Under the pieces are notes generated by a model that made no database searches, was not told the origin of the DNA, and worked only from the letters and a program-made list of their open reading frames with translations. Below are positions 45,012 to 54,400 of a stretch of DNA of 64,000 nt, in pieces. A program made the translations under genes and the position numbers. Position 1 is the first letter of the stretch. Each line of letters starts with the position of its first letter. The stretch is from assembly GCF_029854215.1 (NCBI RefSeq), contig NZ_CP122961.1:2790001-2854000 (forward strand), given 5' to 3'. The DNA comes from Halomonas alkaliantarctica (GTDB lineage: Bacteria; Pseudomonadota; Gammaproteobacteria; Pseudomonadales; Halomonadaceae).

Positions 45012-45530
45012 TTACTGCCAGGAGCGCCCATCACGCGGCAAATCGCCCTGGGGATCATAGACCTCTAATGTATCGCTTTCTGTTAGCGTTTCGGTATAGA
45101 GCACAAGGTTTATGCCTAAGCCGCATGCCAACGAAGGAAAAAGTATCCCCTTAGCACCTTGCTCCAACGCCATATCGCCTAATAGCCAGCTCGGCGGCTC
45201 AATACGTTGATTAAACCAATACTTACGCCAGTCACAGCTGAGCTCTTGCCACAGGCTGTCCCATTTTGAGTGATAGCCTGATCGAAAATCGACAATATTA
45301 GTTACGCTGACCGTATAGCTGACAATCAGCCCAGGCGGCATCAATGCAGAAAGCTGCTTGTACTCAGCTAACGCTGTTTGCTCCTCAAGTGAAAGATATA
45401 ACGCATCTACACCAACCCGGTTCAGCCGCCCGCCATACTCTCTCGCACCGGCCCCACTCGTAGGAGAAAACGCCCAGCGTGGAACATGTACCCGGTATGC
45501 CTGAGTTTTCAGCTCTGGCAGCAATATCAT
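45012..45530 (-). CDS. RES-family toxin
   Basis: This 172-aa RES-domain protein has the R-E-S positions in the expected order: YRVHVPRWAFSPTSGAGAREYGGRLNRVG (Arg), SLEEQTALAEYKQL (Glu) and ILFPSLACGLGINLVLY (Ser). RES toxins degrade NAD+ and stop growth. It overlaps the upstream antitoxin gene by 4 bp, the normal order (antitoxin then toxin) for RES-Xre modules. Confidence 0.9.
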   Translation of the reverse strand: MILLPELKTQAYRVHVPRWAFSPTSGAGAREYGGRLNRVGVDALYLSLEEQTALAEYKQLSALMPPGLIVSYTVSVTNIVDFRSGYHSKWDSLWQELSCDWRKYWFNQRIEPPSWLLGDMALEQGAKGILFPSLACGLGINLVLYTETLTESDTLEVYDPQGDLPRDGRSWQ

Positions 45531-45958
45531 CCCGCCACACCTGCTTGCAGCGACTGAACATAGCGCAGAAGGTCATTTGAGCGCCCTTCACTCACGAGTT
45601 GCTCGGGTGTTTTATAGTCAAACGCACTCAGCGGCTCATTGCGAAACCAAAACAGGGCGTCATGGAAGTCACCATTAATATCCGCCGCGGCGCCGAGCAC
45701 ACGGAGTGCATCACGCAGATAACGTTGGAGTTTTTCTGCCCCCTGGGCACGTGAGATCGTCGTACGATGAACGTGCGCTTGACTAGCAAGCGTTTGAATA
45801 TCGATGCTCAATGCACTGGCAAACAACTTCGGGTTAATTAATGGGTGGCGCTCTTCTCGAGCAACGGCCTTCAAGTCAGCCAAAAACCGCTCGAACGAAT
45901 CAGGCACCAGATAACCGGAAGGCTCATTAAGTGATTCTTTTACATTGCCCATTGCCAT
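45527..45958 (-). CDS. Xre/MbcA/ParS-type antitoxin
   Basis: This 143-aa antitoxin has an N-terminal Xre-like DNA-binding region (SALSIDIQTLASQAHVHRTT) and a C-terminal MbcA/ParS toxin-binding domain (FHDALFWFRNEPLSAFDYKTPEQLV). The start is the ATG at 45958, set by AGGAGG 6 nt upstream. It represses its own promoter in characterised systems and blocks the toxin active site with its C-terminus. It is the first gene of the two-gene operon. Confidence 0.9.
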   Translation of the reverse strand: MAMGNVKESLNEPSGYLVPDSFERFLADLKAVAREERHPLINPKLFASALSIDIQTLASQAHVHRTTISRAQGAEKLQRYLRDALRVLGAAADINGDFHDALFWFRNEPLSAFDYKTPEQLVSEGRSNDLLRYVQSLQAGVAG

Positions 45959-46133
45959 CAGAAACCTCCTGCTACGCTTACACAACCAAAATACAACCTA
46001 TATGCATCATATATTCATCATAGCATCTATCAAACAGGACGCTAGGGTTTCAAGCTTCAGAACTAAACTTATGGCACCATACACTTAGTCGCCCCGCCAC
46101 CGCCGTGAGGCACCATCCATTAAGGAATCGTGC

Positions 46134-49100
46134 ATGTCTGCAAACTCTCTGCTCACGCAAACGCCGCTAACGCCCGGCTTTATGGTGGTGCATGCCAATC
46201 GCCTGGAAGATTTGCGCGGTTTGGCGGTGGAGTGGATGCGCCGACACCCGCTCTCGCCGCTGGAGAACGAGACCATTCTGGTGCAGAGCAACGGCATTGG
46301 GCAGTGGCTAAAACTGGCGCTAGCAGAAGACCCGGCCCAAGGCGGTGCAGGCATTGCCGCAGCATTGAACGTTACGCTGCCTGCGCGCTTTCTATGGCAG
46401 GCCTACCGCACAGTGCTTACGCAGCTAACCCACGACGACCAAGCGGTGCCCGAAACCTCGCCGTTTGATAAGTCACGGTTGATATGGCGCCTTCTGCGCC
46501 TGTTGCCCAGCCTTGCCGAGCAGGAAGCTTTTGCACCGCTGGCGCGCTTTTTGGAAGTCGATCGCGACCAACGCAAGCACTACCAACTGGCCGAGCGGCT
46601 GGCGGATCTGTTCGACCAGTACCAGGTGTATCGCGCCGACTGGCTGGACGCCTGGGCGAAGGGTAACGACGTACTCATCACCGCCCGTGGCGAAGCCCGC
46701 CCGCTGGAAGCACACCAAATGTGGCAGCCAGAACTGTGGCGCGCACTGCGCGACGATGTGGCCAATAATCTAGGCGACGCAGGCCTTAACAGCAGCCGTG
46801 CCCAGGTACACAGCCGCTTTCTGGACGCCGCCGTTCAGCTTGAAGGTCAGGACTGCCCGAACGGATTGCCCCGGCGATTGATCATTTTCGGCATCTCATC
46901 GCTGCCGCAACAGATGTTAGAAGCACTGGCGGCGCTATCGCGCTGCTGCCAGATCGTGCTCTGCGTGCACAACCCCTGCCAGTACTACTGGGCGGATATC
47001 ATCGAGCATAAAGACCTGCTGCGCGCCAGCCGCTACCGCCAGCGGCGCAAGGTCGGCATGCCCGACACTTTGGATGTATTGGGCACCGGCGATGTCGACG
47101 ACGCCCTGCACCTGCACGCCCAGCCGCTGCTGGCCGCCTGGGGCAAACAGGGGCGCGACTATCTGCGCCTGCTCGACGAGCACGACGATGCAGGCAACTA
47201 CCAAACCCTATTTGAGCAGCAGGCGTTGCGCATCGACATGTTCGAACCCTTCAGCGGCGAAGAGCACAACTGCCTGCTCAGCCAGCTACAGGACGATATC
47301 CGCGAGCTGCGCCCGGTCGCGGAAACCCAAACCCACTGGCCCGCGCTCGACCCGACCAGCGATGACTCCATCGTGTTCCATATCGCCCACGGCCCCCAGC
47401 GGGAAGTGGAGATTCTTCACGACCAGCTACTGGCGGCGTTCAGCGCCGACCCGGAGCTGCGCCCGCGGGATATCATCGTCATGGTGCCCGATATCGACCG
47501 CTATGCGCCGCACATAGAAGCCGTGTTCGGACAGTACCGCGCCGCTTTCGGTAGCTATAACGCCAATGCGAGACCCGATGACCCACGCTACATCCCATAT
47601 ACCCTTTCGGATCAGGCCAGCCGCCACCGCCTGCCGATGATGATCGCCCTGGAAAAACTTCTGCGCCTGCCGGAACTGCGCCTCTCGGTAAGCGATCTAC
47701 TCGACTTGCTGGAAGTCCCCGCGCTGCGCACCCGCTTTGGCATCGATGAACACGACCTGCCCACCCTCAGCCGCTGGATCGAGGGCGCGGGCATCCGCTG
47801 GGGGCTCAATGCCGAGCAGCGCACCCGACTCGACCTACCCGAAGGGCTAACCCAGAACACCTGGGCCTTTGGCCTGCGCCGACTGCTGCTGGGTTACACC
47901 GTGGGCAGTGCAGAGGCATGGCAAGGCATTGAGCCATTCGACGATATTGGCGGGCTGGAAGCTTCCCTGGCAGGTCCGCTGGCAAATCTGCTGGAGAAGC
48001 TGGAAAGCACTTGGGAAACCTTCTGCCAGCCCACCGATACCGCCACCTGGGTGGCCCGGCTGCGCGAGCTGCTGGAAACCTACTTCCTGACCGACGACGC
48101 CCAGGAAAGCGTCATGCTCACCAAGCTGGAAACCGCACTCCAGCAGTTGCTGGACAGCACCGAAGAAGCCGCGCTTGTTGATCCCCTGCCGCTCTCCATG
48201 GTGCGCGAACACTGGCTGGGGCAAATCGACGAACACAGCCTTTCCCAGCGCTTTCTTGCGGGTGCGGTCAACTTCGCCACCTTGATGCCGATGCGGGCTA
48301 TTCCCTTCAAACACGTGTGCCTGCTGGGCATGAACGATGGCGAGTACCCGCGCTCGCAGCCGCCGCTGGATTTTGACCTGATGGGCAGTGACTACCGCCC
48401 CGGCGACCGCTCACGGCGCGAAGACGACCGCTACCTGTTTCTGGAAGCGCTGCTTTCCGCCCGCCAACAGCTCTATATCAGTTGGGTGGGCCGCAGCCAG
48501 ATCGACAACAACCCCATGCCGCCCTCGGTGCTGGTCGGCCAGTTACGTGACCACCTGGAAGCGGGCTGGCACACGAAAAACGGCGAGCCGCTGCTGGAAG
48601 CGTTAACGACCGAACACCCGCTGCAGCCGTTTAGCCGCCGCTACTTTACTGAACCACCCAGCGACTCACCCGCCCAGGCACGGCTGTTTACGTATGCTCA
48701 CGAGTGGCACGCCCTGCATACCTCTAACGGCGAAAGTACCCAAGGCGCAAAGTCACCAGCGCTAAAGGCAGACAGTGAACAGCAGAGCACACTAACCCTG
48801 AATCAGCTGGGCAGCTTTCTACGCGACCCTGCGAAGGCATTTTTCAACACCCGCCTGGGGGTCTATTTCGAGCAGGAAGAGCTTACCCAACTGGATGTCG
48901 AGCCCTTCACCCTGGACGGGCTACAGAACTGGCAGTTGCAGGATCAATTAATCGCCGCCCAGCGCCATGCCGTGGATAACGGCCAGCCGCGAGTGGAAGC
49001 GCTGCATGCCGCACTGGAACGCTTTAAAGGCCAGGGCGTGCTGGCCGTGGGCGCCTTCGGCGAGCGGATGCGTGAAGCGCTGGCGGAACCGATGGAAGCA

Positions 49101-49772
49101 CTATTCGGCGCCTACGAAGAGGCACTGCAAGAGTGGCCACATGTGGTAGCCGCGCCACAGGCGGTGCATGTTGCTGTTGAAAGAGCTGAAAGCGCTGAAA
49201 GCGCAGAAGGACAGATAACGCTGGAGGACTGGCTGGGAGAACTGCGTCAGGATGAGGCGGGCAACCGCTGCCGCCTGTTACTGCTCAGCAGCAGCTTGGT
49301 CAGCCAGGGGCGTGGCCGTGGTCAGTACCGCTGGCAGCATCTGCTGCGGCCCTGGGTCGCGCATCTGGCGGGCAATAGTGAGCACCCAATGACCACCCAG
49401 CTACTTTCCAAAGCCGGCCATGTGCGCCTGGAACCGTTAGAGACCGAGAATGCCCGCTACCAGCTAGATGCCCTACTCAGCGCCTGGTGCGATGGCATGC
49501 AGGCACCGCTACCGCTGGCTCCGCAAGCCGCTTTCGCTTGGCTGGCTAAGCTTGGCACGCCTGACAGTGAGAACGATAGCGACGCCTACGCCGCCGCCGA
49601 AACCGCCTACGAAGGCGGCCGCTTCCAGACCGGCGAAGTCGCCCAAAGCGCCTACCTCTCTCACCAATGGCCTAGCTTCGAAAAGCTATTCAACGAGCGT
49701 GCCCTCGGCCACAGCTTCGCCACGCTGAGCGAAGCGCTCTACGCGCCGTTGCACAGTGCGGTAAAGGGATGA
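46134..49772 (+). CDS. recC: Exonuclease V subunit gamma
   Basis: This 1212-aa RecC is the Chi-scanning subunit of RecBCD, with an inactive helicase-like and nuclease-like fold. It begins VVHANRLEDLRGLAVEWM, with ETILVQSNGIGQWLKLALA, then IFGISSLPQQMLEALAAL. Later segments are CLLGMNDGEYPRSQPPLDFDLM and RREDDRYLFLEALLSARQQLYISWVG. It is somewhat longer than E. coli RecC (1122 aa). In most relatives recB follows recC directly; here pncB (opposite strand) and a small gene intervene, so recC must be expressed separately from recBD. Confidence 0.95.
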   Translation: MSANSLLTQTPLTPGFMVVHANRLEDLRGLAVEWMRRHPLSPLENETILVQSNGIGQWLKLALAEDPAQGGAGIAAALNVTLPARFLWQAYRTVLTQLTHDDQAVPETSPFDKSRLIWRLLRLLPSLAEQEAFAPLARFLEVDRDQRKHYQLAERLADLFDQYQVYRADWLDAWAKGNDVLITARGEARPLEAHQMWQPELWRALRDDVANNLGDAGLNSSRAQVHSRFLDAAVQLEGQDCPNGLPRRLIIFGISSLPQQMLEALAALSRCCQIVLCVHNPCQYYWADIIEHKDLLRASRYRQRRKVGMPDTLDVLGTGDVDDALHLHAQPLLAAWGKQGRDYLRLLDEHDDAGNYQTLFEQQALRIDMFEPFSGEEHNCLLSQLQDDIRELRPVAETQTHWPALDPTSDDSIVFHIAHGPQREVEILHDQLLAAFSADPELRPRDIIVMVPDIDRYAPHIEAVFGQYRAAFGSYNANARPDDPRYIPYTLSDQASRHRLPMMIALEKLLRLPELRLSVSDLLDLLEVPALRTRFGIDEHDLPTLSRWIEGAGIRWGLNAEQRTRLDLPEGLTQNTWAFGLRRLLLGYTVGSAEAWQGIEPFDDIGGLEASLAGPLANLLEKLESTWETFCQPTDTATWVARLRELLETYFLTDDAQESVMLTKLETALQQLLDSTEEAALVDPLPLSMVREHWLGQIDEHSLSQRFLAGAVNFATLMPMRAIPFKHVCLLGMNDGEYPRSQPPLDFDLMGSDYRPGDRSRREDDRYLFLEALLSARQQLYISWVGRSQIDNNPMPPSVLVGQLRDHLEAGWHTKNGEPLLEALTTEHPLQPFSRRYFTEPPSDSPAQARLFTYAHEWHALHTSNGESTQGAKSPALKADSEQQSTLTLNQLGSFLRDPAKAFFNTRLGVYFEQEELTQLDVEPFTLDGLQNWQLQDQLIAAQRHAVDNGQPRVEALHAALERFKGQGVLAVGAFGERMREALAEPMEALFGAYEEALQEWPHVVAAPQAVHVAVERAESAESAEGQITLEDWLGELRQDEAGNRCRLLLLSSSLVSQGRGRGQYRWQHLLRPWVAHLAGNSEHPMTTQLLSKAGHVRLEPLETENARYQLDALLSAWCDGMQAPLPLAPQAAFAWLAKLGTPDSENDSDAYAAAETAYEGGRFQTGEVAQSAYLSHQWPSFEKLFNERALGHSFATLSEALYAPLHSAVKG

Positions 49773-49810
49773 CTAAGCCGCACTCGGCGCTAGGGGGTCT
49801 ACCTCAAACG

Positions 49811-50992
49811 CTAATCACGCTTCCCATTCAACGCCAAAATGCGCTTTGCCAGCGAGATCATCTCCGGGTCGCCGGTGTTCTTTTCCGCCACATCGGAAAG
49901 TTTGATCACCGGTAGCCAGCCCTGCCCCTCGGGGCGCGCTTCGACCATCTTGATCACCATGTTCATCGGCTCAACGCCCACATCGTTGGTGAAGTTAGTG
50001 CCGATACCGAACGCCATCCCGATGCGATCCTGACAAAAAGCCTGGATACGCTCGACCCGCTCCGGCGTCAGCGCATCTGAGAAGATAATCGTCTTGCTCA
50101 GCGGATTGATGCCCAGGCGTTCATAGTGCGCGATAGTCTGGGAGGCAAACTCGAAAGGGTCGCCGCTGTCGTGGCGAACGCCATCGAACAGCTTGGCAAA
50201 CTTCTTATCGAAGCTGTCGTAAAAGGCCTTGGAGGTAAAGGTATCCGTCAAGGCGATACCTAAGTCGCCGCGGTAGACATCCACCCAGTGCTCCAGCGCA
50301 AGACTATTGGCCATTTTGAAACCAAAGCGGGCACCGTGGAACATAAACCACTCATGGGCGTGGGTGCCGATTGGCTTAACCCCGTGACGCATGGCCAGCA
50401 ACACATTGCTGGTGCCGCTGAACGCCTCGCCACCATAGTGACCAAGTGCGCCCACCACGCGGTCGTGAACGTCAAACGAGAAGCGCCGCCGGGTACCGAA
50501 CTCGGCAATTTTCAGCCCTAAGCGGCGGTAGAGTTCGATCTTCTCCTGGGCGCGCTGCTCAATCAACGCATCGGCTTCAGGCGTGATCGTTACACCGCGC
50601 ACGCGATACCAAAGCTCGCTGATCAACGCCATCAGCGGCACTTCCCAGAGAATGGTGCGATACCAAGGCCCTTCGATGATCACCGAAAGGTCGCTCCCCT
50701 GCTGCTCGATAATCACCTCGCTGGGGTTGTAGTGAAACCCGGCGAGGAAGTCGAGGTAGGTAGGGTCGAGATAAGGGCACGTCGTTTCGAGGTAGCGCTT
50801 CTCTTCATCGCGCAGGCGAAGTTCCGCCATCTGATCGACTTCGCGGCGCAGCGCGGCACCGAAGCCTTCAGGAAAATCGTGCTCGCCACGGTTGATAAAA
50901 GCGTAGCGCGCATGGGCATAAGGAAAGCGTTTGATCACGGCGTTCTGCATCGTGATCTTATAGAAGTCATTATCCAGCAGCGATGTCAGCAT
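49811..50992 (-). CDS. pncB: Nicotinate phosphoribosyltransferase
   Basis: This 393-aa enzyme makes nicotinate mononucleotide from nicotinate and PRPP in NAD salvage. Features are LLDNDFYKITMQNAV, the autophosphorylated His region GTHAHEWFMFHGARFGF, DTFTSKAFYDSFDKKF, DGVRHDSGDPFEFA and GIGTNFTNDVG. It lies antisense between recC and recBD and ends 39 bp from the recC stop codon, with no hairpin seen. Confidence 0.96.
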   Translation of the reverse strand: MLTSLLDNDFYKITMQNAVIKRFPYAHARYAFINRGEHDFPEGFGAALRREVDQMAELRLRDEEKRYLETTCPYLDPTYLDFLAGFHYNPSEVIIEQQGSDLSVIIEGPWYRTILWEVPLMALISELWYRVRGVTITPEADALIEQRAQEKIELYRRLGLKIAEFGTRRRFSFDVHDRVVGALGHYGGEAFSGTSNVLLAMRHGVKPIGTHAHEWFMFHGARFGFKMANSLALEHWVDVYRGDLGIALTDTFTSKAFYDSFDKKFAKLFDGVRHDSGDPFEFASQTIAHYERLGINPLSKTIIFSDALTPERVERIQAFCQDRIGMAFGIGTNFTNDVGVEPMNMVIKMVEARPEGQGWLPVIKLSDVAEKNTGDPEMISLAKRILALNGKRD

Positions 50993-51112
50993 GAGATCCC
51001 ATCGTTAGAGTGAACCGAAGCCGCCGGTAGCGTAAACTAAAATGCACCTAAAGTGGCTCGGCGATAAGATTATCAGGTGGCGGGGCAGTCATACAGTTAA
51101 GGAGCTGACTTC

Positions 51113-51406
51113 ATGCGTATTACTCAAACACATCGAGCGATCATTCTCTCCGGGGTAGAAGAGTACATTGATGCTGATGTGGAAGTTCTTGTCTTCGGTT
51201 CACGACTTGATGATACCAAGCGAGGCGGCAGTGTTGATCTATTATTGACCTCCAAGACAGAGATCTCCGAGCTTTCTTGTGACGAACTCAAAAGCATTCT
51301 AGAAGAATATCTTAAGCTGCCGGTTAACATTGTCACCTATGATCCGTCCGATGAACCAAGCCCGCGCCAGGCGAAAGCCTTAGCTGAAGCTCTGCCTATT
51401 GATTAG
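51113..51406 (+). CDS. Small nucleotidyltransferase-like protein, altered active site
   Basis: This 97-aa MNT/nucleotidyltransferase-like protein has VLVFGSRLDDTKRGGSVDLLL, which aligns with the usual GSR...GGDIDL motif. The first metal-binding Asp is Ser40 here (S40-V-D42), so classical catalysis is doubtful. AAGGAG lies 8 nt before the ATG. The gene ends 11 bp before recB, which suggests co-transcription with recBD. No HEPN partner gene is present. Function is unknown; it could be a regulatory or decayed member. Confidence 0.75.
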   Translation: MRITQTHRAIILSGVEEYIDADVEVLVFGSRLDDTKRGGSVDLLLTSKTEISELSCDELKSILEEYLKLPVNIVTYDPSDEPSPRQAKALAEALPID

Positions 51407-51417
51407 AAGGATACGTC

Positions 51418-54400
51418 ATGAGCCAGCCCGCCCCCCTCAATCCATTGAGCCTCCCGCTCCACGGCAGCCGACTGATAGAGGCCAGTGCTGGCACCGGCAA
51501 AACCTTCACCATCGCCCTGCTTTATGTGCGTTTGGTACTCGGTGGCCATAGCGTTGACGACGATACGGGATTTGTACGCCCGCTCACGCCACCGGAAATC
51601 CTGGTCGTTACCTTCACCAACGCCGCCACCCAAGAGCTCCGCGAACGTATCCGCAATCGGCTGGTAGAAGCAGCAGAAGTATTTCGAGCTGAGGACGTAG
51701 AAGGAGTGGCGCCGGGGGCAAGCCGTAGTGGAGGTCATTCAACAGGGATGTTGAATGTAGCGCCCACGGATGGGTTCACAGCGCCTCCACGTAGGCTTGC
51801 CGCCGAGGAAGCCCCGGTTGCATTAGATCCGTTGCTCCTAGAACTCCGCGACCAATACGCCCCTGCCACCTGGCCCGCCTGCTCGCGGCGCTTGGCACTG
51901 GCTGCCGAATGGATGGACGAAGCCGCGGTTTCCACCATCCACAGCTGGTGTTACCGCATGCTGCGCGAACACGCCTTCGACAGCGGCAGCCTGTTCTCCC
52001 TCAACCTGGAAAACGACCAGCGCGAACTCGAACAGGAAGTGGTGCGCGACTACTGGCGCAGCTTCTACTATCCGCTGGACAGCGACGCCCTCGGCATTGT
52101 CACCCGCTACTGGAAATCACCGGACGACCTGCACGCACCGCTGCAACGGCTACTGCCCGAAAGCGAAGCGCTGGGCGACGCAAAGCCCGCGCCCAGCGAG
52201 ACCCTGGCCGCCACCCAGGCTGAACGCGCCGCCCAGCTCAGCGAACTCAAAGCCCCCTGGGCCGCCTGGCTCGACGAACTGGTGCCCGCCCTGGAAGACG
52301 CCGCCAAACGTAAAGCCTTCAAGGGCCAGAGCTTCAACGCCAAAAGCCGCGCCAACTGGCTAGGCGCCCTACGCGAGTGGTGCGACACGGAGGCCGACCG
52401 CCCCGCGCTCACCGACGCCGCCTGGAAACGCATGACGCCCGACGGCTTGGCCGATATCTGGAAAGAGGGCGCACCGCCCTGCCCGCAAGCCTGGCAAGCG
52501 CTGGCACAACTACCGCAAGCGCTGGATGCCCTGCCCGAGCCGCGAAACGACCTACTGATTCACGCCGTACAGTGGTGCCGCGCCCGGCTGGAACGCGAAC
52601 AGGAACGCCGCGCCGAGATGGGGCCCAACGACCTGCTCACCCATCTGGATCGCGCCCTCAAAGGCCCCAACAAAGAGGCCCTGGCCGCGCAGATCCAGCG
52701 CCAGTTCCCCGTGGCACTGATCGACGAGTTCCAGGATACCGACCCGATCCAGTACCGCATCTTCAACGCCGTGTATGACGTCGCAACGCCCCGCCGCGAC
52801 AGCGCCATCCTGCTGATTGGCGACCCCAAACAGGCGATCTACGCCTTTCGCGGCGCGGATATTTTCACCTACCTGCAGGCCCGCCACGACACCGATGGCC
52901 GCCACGTCACGCTGGGTACCAACTTCCGCTCCAGCCGCGCCATGGTAGCGGCGGTCAACCACTGCTTCAGCTACGCCGACCAGCACGATGCCGGCGCCTT
53001 TCTGTTCCGTGCCGAGGGCGGCCAAAATCCGCTGCCATTCAACCCCGTCAACGCCAAAGGCACCAAGGACACGTTGGTGCTCAACGGCCAACCGCTACCC
53101 GCGATGACCCTGTGGCCCCTGGAAAGCGACGAGCCGCTCTCCAAAACCGCCTACCAAACCGAGATGGCCGAGCGCTGCGCCTCGCACATGGCCGCGCTAC
53201 TGGAAGCAGGCCGAAAACAGCAAGCGGGCTTTACTAAGGCCGCTGATGACAGCTGCGATAACGGAGAGCAACTACTCACTCCGCTGGCCCCCTCGGACAT
53301 GGCCGTGCTGGTCAACGGCCTGCAGGAAGCGCGGGCGATTCGACTGGCGCTGGCCAGCCGGGGCATCAAGAGCGTCTACCTTTCCGATCACGATAAGGTG
53401 TTCAGTTCCCCCATTGCCCCACAGCTGGCCATTTGGCTGCGCGCCTGCGCCGAGCCCCAGGCCAACTCGCGCCAAGCGGAAGCCAAACTGCGCGCCGCAC
53501 TCGCCACACCGGTGATGGGACTCTGCCTTGAGGAGCTTGATCACCTCAACCAGAGCGAGCTGGCTTGGGAAGCACGGGTCGAGCAGTTCAGCGACTACCA
53601 CCGCCTATGGCAGCGCCAGGGCGTGCTGCCGCTGGTGCGCCGATTGATGGTCGATTTTGATATCGCCGCACGGCTGCTGGGCGAGTTCGCCGAGGGTGAG
53701 CGTTTGCTAACCGACCTGCTCCACCTGGGTGAAATGCTGCAACACGCCAGCCAGGAACTGGATGGCGAACACGCACTGATTCGCTTTCTGGCCGAAGCCA
53801 TTGCCGACCCGGATAGCCACGGCGACAGCCACAAGCTGCGCCTGGAGAGCGACGCCGATTTGGTCAAGGTAGTGACCATTCACAAATCCAAGGGGCTGGA
53901 GTACCCGCTGGTGTTTCTGCCGTTTATCGCCAACCACCGCCCGGTCAGCGACACCGACCTGCCGCTGCGCTGGCACGATAGCGACGGCACGCTGCAGCTC
54001 AGCCTAAGCGCCGATGAAGCCACGCTGGTCACCGCCGACCGCGAACGGCTGGGCGAAGACCTGCGCAAGCTCTACGTCGCGCTCACCCGCGCCCGCCACG
54101 CCACGTGGCTTGGGCTGGCACCGCTAAAAAGCAGCGAGAACAGTGCCATCGGCCATCTGATCAACGGCGGCAAGGCCATCGCCCCCAGTGCGTTTACCCA
54201 AGCGCTAGGCGAACTCGTGGAAGGTAGCGACATTAAGCTAAGTGCCGCCCCGGAACCCACCGCGCTGCGCTTTACCCCAGCGCCGGAACAGCAGGCACTG
54301 GGCCACGCCCGCACCCCGCTGCGCCCCGCCCGTGAACAGTGGTGGATCGCCAGCTACTCGGCGCTGCGTACCTCTGGGGCTGTTTCAGAAGCAATGCCAG

